DNA of 64,000 nucleotides, taken from contig NZ_KE150263.1 of assembly GCF_000411135.1 (NCBI RefSeq), positions 310,594-374,593 on the forward strand. Direction: 5' to 3'. This DNA comes from Actinotignum schaalii FB123-CNA-2 (GTDB lineage Bacteria; Actinomycetota; Actinomycetes; Actinomycetales; Actinomycetaceae). The notes below the pieces were generated by a model. The model searched no databases. It had not been told where the DNA came from and saw nothing but the letters and a program-made list of their open reading frames with translations. Position numbers and translations under genes: made by a program. Positions within the stretch are counted from its first letter, which is position 1. Each line of letters begins with the position of its first letter. Below are positions 51,201-60,899 of this stretch, one piece after another.

Positions 51201-54200
51201 GCCACTTCTTCCCCAACGCCGGTGAAATTGGCGTTCACCTCACGCCCGAAAGCGATCTTGGCCACGTCCTCGCGGGCGGTGGCCCAGCGGTCGCACAGGC
51301 GCACTGCCTGGGCCGGGTCGAAGCGCGGGGTCACGAAGTCTTCCCAACCGCTACCCAGTTCCGCGCTCATGGCTTCGCGCAGGGCCAGGTCATCAACGGT
51401 TGCGGGTGCCTCGGGGCGCTCGTTGTGGCCGAGGCGCGCGAGCAGGTCGCGCGCGGTTCCGGCCAGGATCGCGTCCATGCGTTCGGCATATGCGTCCAGG
51501 GCAGCGGAATCGACGACGCCGCCCGCCCCGCTCCCGGTACTCGGGAGGGCAACGTTGATCCCGTGGGCCGCGCCGACCGCCCGCACCGCCGCGTCGATGA
51601 GTTCATCGAGCTGGGCGGCCGAGGTGGGGGCCAGCGGGAGGGTGGCCAATTCGTCGCCGCGTACCGACTTGCCTTCGCGGGTACCCAGAAGGATGGTGGC
51701 GGTCACGTGGGCCACCCAGCCTTCGCCGAGCTGCCAGGTGTCCTGCACCCGCTGAGCCACCCGGGCCGGTTTCGCGCCGGCCGCACCCGTGAGCGAGCGC
51801 AAGCGGTCCGCGATAGCTTCGCGCAGCACGCTGCCGAAAGGCTTATAGGAGTGGGCGGCCTGATCCACCTGGGAGACCAGGGTGGCCAGCGGTGCTTCCG
51901 CTGCACCGTCCATGGAGGCCAGGTCGAATTCGGCGGTCATATCCATGAGGATCTGGTTGCGCTTGGAGGAGACCCCGTTGGTGAGGGTTTCGACCGAGTC
52001 GGCATCGCCCATCTGATCCAGGCGGATCTTCGTGGACCAGGCCAGCAGGACGCGCAGGGCATCCCCGGCCCGGAAGGGTAGATCCGCAGCCGGCTGGCCA
52101 TCGCCCGCCGGCGCCGCGGTTGCTGCCGGAGCCGGCGCGGCCGCAGCTGCGGGAGTCGGTGTTTCCGGAGTTGCGGGGGCCGAGGGTGTGGCTTCCGGCG
52201 CCGAGGCCGCAGCGGTATCCTCGCTCGTTGCAGCAGCGGTGTTCGCGGCCGGGGCGACGGCGCCATCCGCGAATCCGTCCTCAGCAACCGGAGCGCTGGC
52301 AACATCCTCATGCAGAACCCGCTTGGCGTCCCGTTGCACGTTGTATACGCTCACATGGCGCTGGGCGTGCTTAGGCAGCGCGAGGGTGCGGGTGGCCATA
52401 TTCGCCAGGGTTGGCGAAGCGGCCAGGCCGATTTCCACGATATCTTCCACCCCGGCCTCAATGAGGTAATCCTGGGTTTCAATCCAGCGCACCGGGGAGG
52501 CAAATTGCCAGGCCAGCAGCTCGATCAGGAGCTCGCGGGCGGTTCCTACCCGGTCGCGCATGAGGCGCGCGGCCAGGTCGGCGCGAATCTCGCGCACCAC
52601 CTGGGAGGGAACCACCTCGAGGATGGCATCGCAGAACTCTTCCGTCAGCTCGAAGGGGCGGGCCACCAGATTCGGCAGGTAGCGCCCTTCAAGAATTTCG
52701 AGCTTGATATCGGCAGGAACGATGGCGCGCAGGGTATCGCCAAATTCGGCCACGCCGGTGCGCAGCACGCTGGAGTGGAAGGGCACGTCAATACCCGGAA
52801 CCAGCATGAAGGGACGCTTGCCCCCGGCCTGCCGGGCCCGCTCGTTGGCGTCCTTTTCCAGGGCTTCCAGGCCCGCCACGGTTCCGGCCACCGCGTACTG
52901 TGCGCCTGCCAGGTTGTAATTGACAATCTCGAGGAATTCCCCGGAAGCGGCAGCCACCTGCGCGACGTAGTCGCGCACGGCGTCGTCGCCCACCCCAAAT
53001 TGGTTGGGACGCAAGGCACCCATGCGGTAATTCGAGCGGCCCTGCTCATCGCGTTCCACGAGATGATGCATGGTGGTACCGCGCCGGTACACGATTTCCA
53101 GCACGTCCTCGAGGCTGAAGACCTGCGAATAGGCGGAGAGCGCATTGTATTCACCCAGGGAATGCCCGGCGAAGTAAGCACCGCTTACCAGTGAACCCTG
53201 TTCACGCAGGCGCGAGGTTTGGGCGAAGGCCACGGTCGCGAGCGCCACCTGGGTGAATTGGGTGAGGTTGAGGACGCCTTCCGGGTGGCGGAAAATCTCA
53301 TCGCGCACCCGCAGCTCCACCGGGTTATCGCGCACCACGGCGAGGATGGAGAACCCGAGCGCGGAGCGGGTATGCCGGTCGGCGCGTTCCCACACCTCAC
53401 GCACGGCAGCGGAGGCGGCCCTGTCATCGAGTGTCATGCCGCGGGCCTGGATTCCCTGACCCGGGTAAACATAGGCGGTACGCGGGGCGCTCACGGTGCA
53501 GGATGCCTGGGAAACCACGGTATCCCCGCAGCGGGCGGTCACGTCGAGGGCGAGTCCGCCCCCGCGCACCCGGCCCACGCGCTCCACGGTGATATCTACC
53601 GCGTCACCGAGGTTCACCATGCCGAACATGCGGTAGGTCCACCCGGTGATATGCATGGGGGCACGCCCGGCCACCGGACCGGCAACCGCGTGCTGGGCGG
53701 CGGCGCACAGCCACATGCCGTGCACCAGCGGAGCCTCCATTCCCGCCACCAGCGCGGCGTTGCGGGACACGTGAATCGGGTTGAAGTCACCGGAAACAAT
53801 GGCGAATGCCGTCATATCCGTGGGGGCCTGCACGGTGACCTTACGCAGCACCGAGCGCGGGGTGTCGATAATATCGGCATCCACTCCCCCGCGGGCGGCC
53901 GGTTCCGAAGGCAGGTCCGTGGTGGTGGCGCGCCCGCGCATGGCGAAGCGTTCCTGGAATTCCAGCACCACGGTGCCATCTTCGCGCGCAACATTCGTGC
54001 GGATGGTCAGCACCCGGCCGGCGGAAGATTCGGCCACGGAGGCCACCCAGGAGCGCGCGGTGAGCTGCCCGGCCTCCAGGATGTCCTCCACCGGCACATT
54101 CACCTTTTCGAGGTGGTCGAGGTGCACGCCGGAGAGCAGCCCTTCGATAATCGGGTAGCCATCGGCTTCGCCCGAGCCCATCGCGGAATAGATAGTGGGC

Positions 54201-57200
54201 CAGCACGAACCGAGGAGCGCGGAAGGCACGGCCGCCGGGGTGCGCCCGGCCGGCGCGGTAATTCCCGCGTGCAGGGTGTTGATCTCCGGGGAGACCGCGA
54301 AGGTCAGGGTGGCAACGCCGTCGATCATTTCGGGTTGCTCGGTGATGGGGGTGCCGCCCAGGGTTGTGGTTCCCACCCCGGACATCGCGGCGAGCACCTC
54401 GCGCATGGCGCCTTCTAGGCGGGCATCGTCCACCACGGGCAGCCCGCCGGTGGCCACCGATTCGGGCAGCAGCAGCGGGATGCGCATATGCCGCACCACG
54501 TGCTGGTGGGCCTGGGTACCATCCCAGAGGGTATCGAGGGGCACGAAGATTTCCAGGCCCTCCGGAGTATCGCGGATTTCCGCTTCCGGAATGAGGTGGG
54601 CCGGGTTGGTGGCCAGGTGGCCGTGCCATACGATGAAGGGAGTTTCCCGCAGGAAGGTTTCCCGGTCGCGTGCCGCGCGGGAGAAGGCCGGCTGGGCCTG
54701 CGCTCCGCTCGCACTCACCCGGGCCACGGCATTTTCTTCGTAGCGGCCCAGAATCTCGGCAATCGGCTCATCCACCTTGGTGATGGCCGCTACCGAGGTG
54801 GGTCCGGGAATAATACGCACCTGGTCCGCGGTGTAGCGCGGGTTATGGGATTGCCACAGGGAATCCGAACCCCAGAAACGCAGCACCTGCTCGTTAATAA
54901 CCGGTACGAAGGGCACCGGCTTGGGGTACTTGGAGGCCAGAGCCACGAACCATGCCTCATCCTGGGCGAGCACGGTGTGTTCTTCCGCGCTCGGGTAGGC
55001 GGCGAGGAAACGCTCGAGCGCGGCCTGCGGATCGGCGGCGGCATCAGCCTGGGTGGGGAAGAGTGTGGGGACCTCCCCGCTTTCCGCTTCGCACAGGCGC
55101 GCTTCGAAACGCTGAAGCATTTCCCAGAAACGGGTTTGGGTGGTGTCGTCGGCCCAGGGAACGGTCAGTTCCACGTAGCGGCGCAGCACCTGGGCGTAGG
55201 TCATGTGCGCGATATCCCCGAAGTAGGGCTTGGCGGTGGCGTTGATCGCGGTGATGATCTCATCGCGGCGCGCGGCAATCGCTTCGGCGTCCCCGTCCAC
55301 TTCCACGAGGAGGCGCGCGGCACGGGCGGCCGCGTTTTCCACGTTGTAAATATCGGCGTGCAGGGAGGACTGGGTGGAGCAAATGCCACCGCGGGTGGAG
55401 CCAGCCGCGACCCAACCACCGTTATCGTCCGGGCTCACACCGGGCGTATCAACGAGAAGCTGCTTGACGTCCGGATTCGTTTTCGCTTCCTTCGCGGCCA
55501 TCGCCGCGGTCCCGATGAACACGCCGTCCACGGGCATGGGCCGCATACCGTAAGCCTGCGCCCAGGTTCCGGTAAGGAACGACGACGCCCGCTCGGGAAT
55601 GCCCAAGCCGCCACCCACGGTAATAATGAGGCCGGCCTCACGCATCTGACCGTACGTCGCGATGAGCAGGTCTTCCAGGTTCTCCCAGGAGTGGTGCCCA
55701 CCGGCGTGACCGTCTTCCACCTGCGCGATAAGCGGGGCGCCCGGGCAGGCCTTGGCGATCTCTACCAGCTGGCGGATCTGGGCCACGGTGCCGGGCTTGA
55801 AAGCGATATAGGGGAAACCTTCGGCGCGCAGGCGCGCGATGAGTTCGAGGGCTTCGTCCTTTTCGGGAATACCGGCGCTAATAACCACGCCGTCCAGGGG
55901 TGCCCCGGCAGCGCGCTGGCGGGAAACGAGGCGGCGCGAGCCGAATTGGAGATCCCAGAGGTAGCGGTCCAGGAACATGGTGTTGAACTGGGCCACCCGG
56001 CCCGGTTCCAGGTGCTCACGCAGGGTGGAAAGGTTCTCAGCCAGGACTTCTTCGGAGACCTGCCCGCCCCCGGCGAGTTCGGTCCAGTAGCCGGCGTTGG
56101 CGGCGGCCGCCACGATTTCCCCGTCCACGGTGGTCGGGGTCATCCCGCCGAGCATAATCGGGCTGCGCCCGGTCAGCCGCGAGAAAGCGGTATCCAGGTA
56201 GGTATGGCCCTTGATCTGGCGCAGCTGGGGTGCGTATTCGGACCAGTCGCGGGTGCGGGTCACGCGCGCCACCCCGGTGACCAGGTCATCGCGGGCCGCG
56301 GCGGTGGAGGCATCCACGTAGCTCACTCCGGTGCCGGCCAGGTTTTCCAGGGCGATGGTCTTGAGGTTCGGGCCCGGGCCCAGGTCGACCACGAAACCGG
56401 CCGGGCTGCCGCCCTGTCCTGCTTCTTTCAGGGCGGCGGCGAATTCCGCGGTCCAGTCCAGGCTGGCGGTTAGCACGGCGCGGGCCAGTTCATCGCTGCG
56501 TTCCACGCTGAGGGAGCAGCGAGCCGCCCAGGAATCCACCAGGGCCACGGCCGGTTCGAGGAGCGGGGAGTGGAAGGGGGCTCCCACGTTGAGGAATTCG
56601 CACACCGGGTGGAGGGCTTCCCCGCCGGTGAGTTTATCGGCGCGGGCGCGTGCCTCCCGTTCGGCTTCGCGTTCGATGAGGGCCACCAGCGCGGTGAGGG
56701 CGGCCGGGCGCCCGGAGACCACGCAGGCTTCCCGCGAATTAATAATGGCAACATCTGCATCCGGGACCTTCGCGGCCAGGCGGCGCAGCAGCGGGGCTCC
56801 CACGCCCCGCACCGAGAGCATGGGGCTGGCGTCCTTGCTCGCGGTAATTCCGAGTTCCCCGCTGATCTTGGAGGCAGCCGCCCCGATGAGGCGGGCGAGG
56901 GCGAAAATACTGGCCGGTTCGCTGGATTCCACCATGGCGGCGGCCAGCACGCCCTGGGAGTGCCCGATGGTGGCGGTGGGGCGCACCGCTAGATCACGGT
57001 AGGCCCCGTACTGGCTGAGCAGGATGCCGGGAACCGAGGTGTGGGGGGCGCGCCCGGCGCTGGCCGGGCCGCGCAAGCCCAGCAGGTCGAGGCGCCCGGC
57101 GGAAATCACGGTGAGTTCGGGAAGTACCGGGGCGAGGATTTCCTCGGCCGCCGCATCCACCGCGGTCAGGTCCGCGCGCAGTTGCGCGGAGGTGAGCAGC

Positions 57201-57301
57201 TCATCTAATTCGCTCCGCCAGGGAGTTCCCTGGCCGGCGAATTGGAGGATCCAGGGACTGGCGGGCGGGGTGGCCGTCAGGGATTCATACACGCTGGTCA
57301 T
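48251..57301 (-). CDS. fas: type I (fused) fatty acid synthase
   Basis: 3016 residues, one chain holding the whole FAS cycle. In order: acetyl/acyl transferase (AGQG; GHSQG, Ser115), enoyl reductase (RSPIMLGGMTPTTVDG, about 380), hotdog dehydratase (DFNPIH, Asp1172/His1177), malonyl/palmitoyl transferase (GHSLGEY, Ser1381), an Ala/Pro/Thr-rich linker, ACP (TNGVSSKRNQ, Ser1778 likely carrying phosphopantetheine), ketoreductase (GKVAVVTG, about 2067) and ketosynthase with Cys2667, His2819 and His2860 (GACATAAVS; SKHDTSTNAND; KTLTGHSKGG). All active-site residues seen are intact. No phosphopantetheinyl transferase domain follows; AcpS is encoded separately. It is the last gene of the birA-acc-acc-fas run and makes C16-C18 acyl-CoA. 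Confidence 0.96.
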   Translation of the reverse strand: MTSVYESLTATPPASPWILQFAGQGTPWRSELDELLTSAQLRADLTAVDAAAEEILAPVLPELTVISAGRLDLLGLRGPASAGRAPHTSVPGILLSQYGAYRDLAVRPTATIGHSQGVLAAAMVESSEPASIFALARLIGAAASKISGELGITASKDASPMLSVRGVGAPLLRRLAAKVPDADVAIINSREACVVSGRPAALTALVALIEREAEREARARADKLTGGEALHPVCEFLNVGAPFHSPLLEPAVALVDSWAARCSLSVERSDELARAVLTASLDWTAEFAAALKEAGQGGSPAGFVVDLGPGPNLKTIALENLAGTGVSYVDASTAAARDDLVTGVARVTRTRDWSEYAPQLRQIKGHTYLDTAFSRLTGRSPIMLGGMTPTTVDGEIVAAAANAGYWTELAGGGQVSEEVLAENLSTLREHLEPGRVAQFNTMFLDRYLWDLQFGSRRLVSRQRAAGAPLDGVVISAGIPEKDEALELIARLRAEGFPYIAFKPGTVAQIRQLVEIAKACPGAPLIAQVEDGHAGGHHSWENLEDLLIATYGQMREAGLIITVGGGLGIPERASSFLTGTWAQAYGMRPMPVDGVFIGTAAMAAKEAKTNPDVKQLLVDTPGVSPDDNGGWVAAGSTRGGICSTQSSLHADIYNVENAAARAARLLVEVDGDAEAIAARRDEIITAINATAKPYFGDIAHMTYAQVLRRYVELTVPWADDTTQTRFWEMLQRFEARLCEAESGEVPTLFPTQADAAADPQAALERFLAAYPSAEEHTVLAQDEAWFVALASKYPKPVPFVPVINEQVLRFWGSDSLWQSHNPRYTADQVRIIPGPTSVAAITKVDEPIAEILGRYEENAVARVSASGAQAQPAFSRAARDRETFLRETPFIVWHGHLATNPAHLIPEAEIRDTPEGLEIFVPLDTLWDGTQAHQHVVRHMRIPLLLPESVATGGLPVVDDARLEGAMREVLAAMSGVGTTTLGGTPITEQPEMIDGVATLTFAVSPEINTLHAGITAPAGRTPAAVPSALLGSCWPTIYSAMGSGEADGYPIIEGLLSGVHLDHLEKVNVPVEDILEAGQLTARSWVASVAESSAGRVLTIRTNVAREDGTVVLEFQERFAMRGRATTTDLPSEPAARGGVDADIIDTPRSVLRKVTVQAPTDMTAFAIVSGDFNPIHVSRNAALVAGMEAPLVHGMWLCAAAQHAVAGPVAGRAPMHITGWTYRMFGMVNLGDAVDITVERVGRVRGGGLALDVTARCGDTVVSQASCTVSAPRTAYVYPGQGIQARGMTLDDRAASAAVREVWERADRHTRSALGFSILAVVRDNPVELRVRDEIFRHPEGVLNLTQFTQVALATVAFAQTSRLREQGSLVSGAYFAGHSLGEYNALSAYSQVFSLEDVLEIVYRRGTTMHHLVERDEQGRSNYRMGALRPNQFGVGDDAVRDYVAQVAAASGEFLEIVNYNLAGAQYAVAGTVAGLEALEKDANERARQAGGKRPFMLVPGIDVPFHSSVLRTGVAEFGDTLRAIVPADIKLEILEGRYLPNLVARPFELTEEFCDAILEVVPSQVVREIRADLAARLMRDRVGTARELLIELLAWQFASPVRWIETQDYLIEAGVEDIVEIGLAASPTLANMATRTLALPKHAQRHVSVYNVQRDAKRVLHEDVASAPVAEDGFADGAVAPAANTAAATSEDTAAASAPEATPSAPATPETPTPAAAAAPAPAATAAPAGDGQPAADLPFRAGDALRVLLAWSTKIRLDQMGDADSVETLTNGVSSKRNQILMDMTAEFDLASMDGAAEAPLATLVSQVDQAAHSYKPFGSVLREAIADRLRSLTGAAGAKPARVAQRVQDTWQLGEGWVAHVTATILLGTREGKSVRGDELATLPLAPTSAAQLDELIDAAVRAVGAAHGINVALPSTGSGAGGVVDSAALDAYAERMDAILAGTARDLLARLGHNERPEAPATVDDLALREAMSAELGSGWEDFVTPRFDPAQAVRLCDRWATAREDVAKIAFGREVNANFTGVGEEVARQAEWQAARNPKLAARLTKIARAARDTTPGIYAGKVAVVTGMAENSIAGAVVAGLLAGGATVVATSSRISTARLNFAKKLYRENAINGAELWLIPANLASFRDVDAITAWIGAEQRETVGATSKLIKPALIPDLLVPFAAPRVSGYLSDAGPEAENQARVLLWSVERLIGTLASLGTDAAIDHRMHVILPGSPNRGSFGGDGAYGEVKAALDAVVNKWRVEPWGQRTTIAHAKIGWVRGTGLMGGNDPLVEAVEAKGVHTWSTAEAGRELLTLFTPESVAAARTAPVMHDMTGGLGDINLPELAASITPATPAPAAEAAPSVRALPSPVSIHQPTMDLGAFGKGTAKPEDLVVIVGLGETGPWGSSRTRWEAELGIQSDGDVDLTPAGVLELAWMMGLLTWFDTPKPGWYTPEGELVPEEDIFERYRDEVVARSGIRAFVDDGPLADIGTTDIAPVYLEKDVTFTVGSEAEARAHAEADPSFTSFFEEDGEWRVTRKAGALTYMPRRTTLTRRVGGQFPTDFDPAKWGIPASLVEGADRMAIYNLMTAVDAFLSAGFSPAELLEYVHPVDVSSTQGTGFGGMTSMRRLYVDRFLGKDYPQDILQETLPNVIAAHTMQAYVGGYGSMIHPIGACATAAVSVEEGVDKIATGKAQFVVSGAIDDVQVESLIGFGDMNATADSAAMAKKGINPRFFSRAGDLRRGGFVEACGGGTVLLARGDVAAQMGLPVYGVVAYIRSFADGIQTSIPAPGLGALAAGMGGENSVLATNLRELGVSVDDVAVLSKHDTSTNANDPNEAELHDRLFTALGRSEGNPLYVVSQKTLTGHSKGGAALFQMAGITQMFATGKIPGNKALDCSDPAFEERSYLVWPREVLEVGDIKAAVLTSLGFGHVSALMMLVHPAAFEAAIARTNGAKAAQLWRESADMRLLDGARHLVAGMVGHAPLYTETSVDERFAGDRHEGEAALLLDPRYRLVNGKYQLR

Positions 57302-57460
57302 AGTGTTCTTTCTGCTAAGTGCGGGAGGGCCCGCGAGGCAATTCTTGAGAAAAAGGAAAGATCGAAGGTGGCTTGGGCCCAGACTGTGGGCCCGGTCTTT
57401 GAGCCCGGTCTCTGGGCGCCGGAACGTTCCGGATGAACGCTCGTGCGCCGGGGCGGGCCG
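57302..57460. promoter_or_regulatory. spacer between the carboxyltransferase and FAS genes
   Basis: Contains the perfect palindrome CCGGAACGTTCCGG (57419-57432), GGGCCC twice around AGACTGT, and a short direct repeat GCCCGGTCTYTG. It may hold a FAS promoter or an internal processing site; I see no clear -10/-35 pair. Confidence 0.35.
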
Positions 57461-59065
57461 CTACATGGGAATATTCCCGTGCCGGCGCTCGCCCGGATGC
57501 GAGCAGTCTTTGGTGGCGAGGATACGCAGGGACTCAATGAGCACCCGCCGGGTATCTTCGGGGGCGATAATGCCGTCCAGTTCCCCGCGTTCCACGGAGA
57601 GAAAAGGATTGACGTTATCGCGGGTGTACTCTTCGATGAGCTGCTGGCGCACCGCGGCCACATCCTCACCGTTTTGTTCGGCTTCCCGCAGGCGCCGTCG
57701 CCCTGTAATAGCGACCGCGCCCTCGGCGCCGAGCACCGCAATTTCCGCACCGGGCCACGCGAAGTTCAGGTCCCCACCCAGAGACTTCGACCCCATGACG
57801 ATATAGGCGCCCCCGTAGGCTTTACGTAACACCACGGTGACGAGGGGCGTCGTCGCATTCGCGTAGGACCAGATCAGTTTCGCACCGCGGCGAATAATCC
57901 CGGCCTGTTCCTGTTCGGTGCCGGGCCGGTAGCCGGGCACGTCCACGAGGGTGATAACGGGCACGTGGAAAGCATCGCAGAATTGCACGAAACGCCCGGC
58001 TTTTTCGGAGGCGTCCACGTCCAGGGTGCCGGCATCCACGAGCGGCTGATTGGCCACGATCCCGACCGATTGCCCGGCCAGGGCCGCGAATCCCACCACG
58101 ATGGAGCGGGAGAAATGCTCCTGAACCTGCACGAATTCCCCGTAGTCCACGAGGTTCGCGATGACGTCGAGCATATCGTAGGGCTGCTTGGTGGAGGCGG
58201 GCACCAGATCGGAGAGGTGCCGGGCGCACTGGGTATCCGTGGCCGTTTCCGCATAATCCCAGCGCGGCAGCGAGGCATCGCAATGCGCGGGCAGGTAGGT
58301 GAGGAGGGTACGGGTGTAATCGAGGGCATCGTCCTCGTTCGCGGCCAGGTAGTGGGCCACCCCGGATTGGAAATTGTGGAGGGTGGCTCCGCCCAGATCG
58401 TCGAAGGAGACTTCTTCCCCGGTGGTTGCTTTGACAACGTCCGGTCCGGTCACGAACATATGCGCGTTATCACGCGTCATAATAATGAAATCGGTGAGCG
58501 CCGGCCCGTACACCGCACCACCCGCGCAGGGTCCCAGAATGACGGAGAGTTGCGGGATAATGCCCGATGCCGCGATCGTTTTCTTGAAGATACGGCCGTA
58601 TTGGGACAGGGCGACGACGCCGTCCTGGATGCGGGCGCCACCCGAGTCGAGCAGAGACACCATGGGAATGCGCAGCTCGAGGGCTTTGTCCATGAGGGCC
58701 ACGATTTTATCGCCCTCGGCTTCGCCCAAGGTGCCCCCGGATACGGAGAAGTCCTGGGCGTAGACCGCTACGAGCTGGCCATCCACCTGGCCAATTCCGG
58801 TCACCACCGCGGCGCCCTGGAAACCGCGCCCCAGGTTCCCGCCGGCAAACTGCCCGATTTCGGTGAAACTGCCCTCATCGCAGAGCAGCGCGATGCGCTC
58901 CCGGGCGGTCTTTTTACCGTGGGCGTGCTGGCGCTTCGCGGCGTGTTCCTCGGCCTGCCGGGCCAGGTCATGTTGATACTCCGCGAAACGCACCCGGTCC
59001 ACCTGCTGGGCGCTGTGATCCAGGGTTTGCCATTCGTGGGCGGAACGTAATTCAGTCAGCGACAT
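57461..59065 (-). CDS. accD: acyl-CoA carboxylase carboxyltransferase subunit
   Basis: 534 residues of the fused AccD/PccB beta-subunit type. GKKTARERIALLCDEGSF at the start, LLDSGGARIQDGV, GPCAGGAVYGPALTDFIIM (acyl-CoA oxyanion loop), GGATLHN, DVPGYRPGTEQEQAGIIRRGAKLIWSYA and AYGGAYIVMGSKSLGGD are all present. It transfers carboxyl from biotin to acetyl-CoA (or other short acyl-CoAs) and feeds malonyl-CoA to the FAS gene downstream. The alpha subunit lies directly upstream. Confidence 0.93.
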   Translation of the reverse strand: MSLTELRSAHEWQTLDHSAQQVDRVRFAEYQHDLARQAEEHAAKRQHAHGKKTARERIALLCDEGSFTEIGQFAGGNLGRGFQGAAVVTGIGQVDGQLVAVYAQDFSVSGGTLGEAEGDKIVALMDKALELRIPMVSLLDSGGARIQDGVVALSQYGRIFKKTIAASGIIPQLSVILGPCAGGAVYGPALTDFIIMTRDNAHMFVTGPDVVKATTGEEVSFDDLGGATLHNFQSGVAHYLAANEDDALDYTRTLLTYLPAHCDASLPRWDYAETATDTQCARHLSDLVPASTKQPYDMLDVIANLVDYGEFVQVQEHFSRSIVVGFAALAGQSVGIVANQPLVDAGTLDVDASEKAGRFVQFCDAFHVPVITLVDVPGYRPGTEQEQAGIIRRGAKLIWSYANATTPLVTVVLRKAYGGAYIVMGSKSLGGDLNFAWPGAEIAVLGAEGAVAITGRRRLREAEQNGEDVAAVRQQLIEEYTRDNVNPFLSVERGELDGIIAPEDTRRVLIESLRILATKDCSHPGERRHGNIPM

Positions 59066-59142
59066 GATTCTCCTTCGCTACTTTCGGGCACGGACTCGAG
59101 TGGTGGCGCACTACCGCGAGTAGGTAGGTGCCGAGCAGGTTT

Positions 59143-60897
59143 TTAGGCATCGCTACCTACCACCCGCACGAGGGGCTGGAAAGCTGCCACGGTGGCCCCG
59201 GCCCGCACTTCCACATCCGTCACTTCGCCATCGCGCGGCGAATAAACATAACTTTCCATCTTCATGGATTCGAGCACGACCAGCAGATCGCCTTCGTGGA
59301 CCTTATCCCCCGGCTCCACCACCACGCGCACCACAATCGCCTGGATGGGAGAATTCACCATCCCGCTCGGATCGGTAAGATCCTGGGCCGGCATCGCGGT
59401 GCGGGAAGCTGCCTGGGAACGGCGCGGCTGCAGGGTGCGGCGAGCCACGTGCGATCCGGTGGCAATCAGCGCGGCCGGGAGGGTCATACGCATACGCCGC
59501 CCATCTACTTCAATAACGAAAGTATGGCGCGGTTCTTCATCTTTAACAGGCGCCGGGGTAGCCACGGCCTGCGTATTTTCGTAAGCAGGGAGCACGGTAT
59601 CTTCCAGCCAGCGGGTGGAAGGAATATGCCCGGCGAAATCCTCCATGGCCAGCACATCGCGGTACATGGCGCAGGGGGTGGCCACCCCGGTGATCTGCAA
59701 TTCCGCGAGCGCGCGGCGCGAACGGGCAATGGCCTGCTCGCGATCCGGGGCGGTCACCACAAGCTTGGCGAGCATGGGATCGAAATCGGCGGTCACAATA
59801 TCGCCTTCTTCAATTCCCGATTCGATACGCACCCCGTGGCCCAGCGGCCAGCGGATTTTTTCAATGGTTCCGGTGGAGGGCACCATCCCGGTGGCCGGAT
59901 CCTCGCAGGTAATACGGAATTCAAAAGAGTGGGCGCGCGGGGCGGGAACCTGAGAGAGTTCCGCTCCGGATGCAATAAGAATCTGTTCGCGTACCAGGTC
60001 CATTCCCGTCACCTCTTCGGAAACGGTGTGCTCGACCTGGAGACGCGGATTCACTTCCAGGAAATTAACCCGCCCATCGGGTTCCACCAGGAATTCACAC
60101 GTACCCAAACCAACGTAATCCACCGCTTCGAAAAGCCGGCGCGACCACTCGGTCACGATCGCTTCCGCGTTTCCGGGCAGCAGCGGAGCGGGTGCTTCTT
60201 CAATGAGTTTCTGGTTGCGGCGCTGGGCCGAACAATCGCGGGTGGAAATCACCGCGAAATTGCCGTGGGAATCGCGGGCTGACTGCGTTTCAATATGGCG
60301 GGCGGTGCGAATAAAACGCTCAACGAAATAGGAATCCAGATCCGCCCCGTGGGCCGCGAAGAAGCGGTCCAGATCAGCGGCTTCATTGTGGATGGTGATA
60401 CCGCGCCCACCCCCGCCGTCGGCCTTCTTGGTGACAATCGGGAAACCGAAGCGGGCCACGAACTCATCCACCCCGGCGCGCCCCTGCACCGGATCGGAAA
60501 CACCGGGCACCGGAGCCACGCCCACCGATTCGGCCAGCCGGCGCGCCTGGATTTTATCGCCGAGGCGATGGAGTACCGCGGGGGCCGGGCCGATCCACGT
60601 GAGCCCCGCCTCGATAACAGCGGTGGCGAATTCCGGAACTTCGGAGAGGAAACCGTAGCCGGGATGCACGGCGTCCGCGTGGGAACGCTTCGCAATCGCG
60701 ATGATTTTCTCGATATTCATATAGGTATCGGCATACGCGGTGCCCTCCAGCGCGTAGGCACTATCGGCATCCTCCACGAACTGCGCTTCGCGATCCGCAT
60801 CGGCATAAACCGACACCGCTTTCATCCCCATATCGTGGGCGGTACGAATAACGCGCTCGGCAATTTCGGAGCGATTGGCAACAAGAATTTTTTTCAT
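59143..60897 (-). CDS. accA3: acyl-CoA carboxylase biotin carboxylase / carrier subunit
   Basis: 584 residues from the ATG at 60897 (a GTG stands one codon earlier). The biotin carboxylase part has KKILVANRSEIAERVIRTAHDMG, the ATP-grasp loop KKADGGGGRGI, ERFIRTARHIETQ and FLEVNPRLQVEHTVSEEVTG. The C-terminal carrier domain carries VLESMKMESYV with the biotinylated Lys at about 546; the motif is ESMKM instead of EAMKM. It works with the carboxyltransferase encoded 77 bases downstream, and BirA directly upstream should biotinylate it. The gene overlaps the birA stop by a base or two. Confidence 0.94.
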   Translation of the reverse strand: MKKILVANRSEIAERVIRTAHDMGMKAVSVYADADREAQFVEDADSAYALEGTAYADTYMNIEKIIAIAKRSHADAVHPGYGFLSEVPEFATAVIEAGLTWIGPAPAVLHRLGDKIQARRLAESVGVAPVPGVSDPVQGRAGVDEFVARFGFPIVTKKADGGGGRGITIHNEAADLDRFFAAHGADLDSYFVERFIRTARHIETQSARDSHGNFAVISTRDCSAQRRNQKLIEEAPAPLLPGNAEAIVTEWSRRLFEAVDYVGLGTCEFLVEPDGRVNFLEVNPRLQVEHTVSEEVTGMDLVREQILIASGAELSQVPAPRAHSFEFRITCEDPATGMVPSTGTIEKIRWPLGHGVRIESGIEEGDIVTADFDPMLAKLVVTAPDREQAIARSRRALAELQITGVATPCAMYRDVLAMEDFAGHIPSTRWLEDTVLPAYENTQAVATPAPVKDEEPRHTFVIEVDGRRMRMTLPAALIATGSHVARRTLQPRRSQAASRTAMPAQDLTDPSGMVNSPIQAIVVRVVVEPGDKVHEGDLLVVLESMKMESYVYSPRDGEVTDVEVRAGATVAAFQPLVRVVGSDA

Positions 60898-60899
60898 CA

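Noticed and set aside
48722-52081. Long open frame of about 1,100 codons on the plus strand, with others at 53219-54418 and 54488-56473
   Set aside because: They lie entirely opposite the type I FAS gene, are very rich in His, Arg and Gly, and have no recognisable domain; they are the open antisense frames expected in GC-rich coding DNA.
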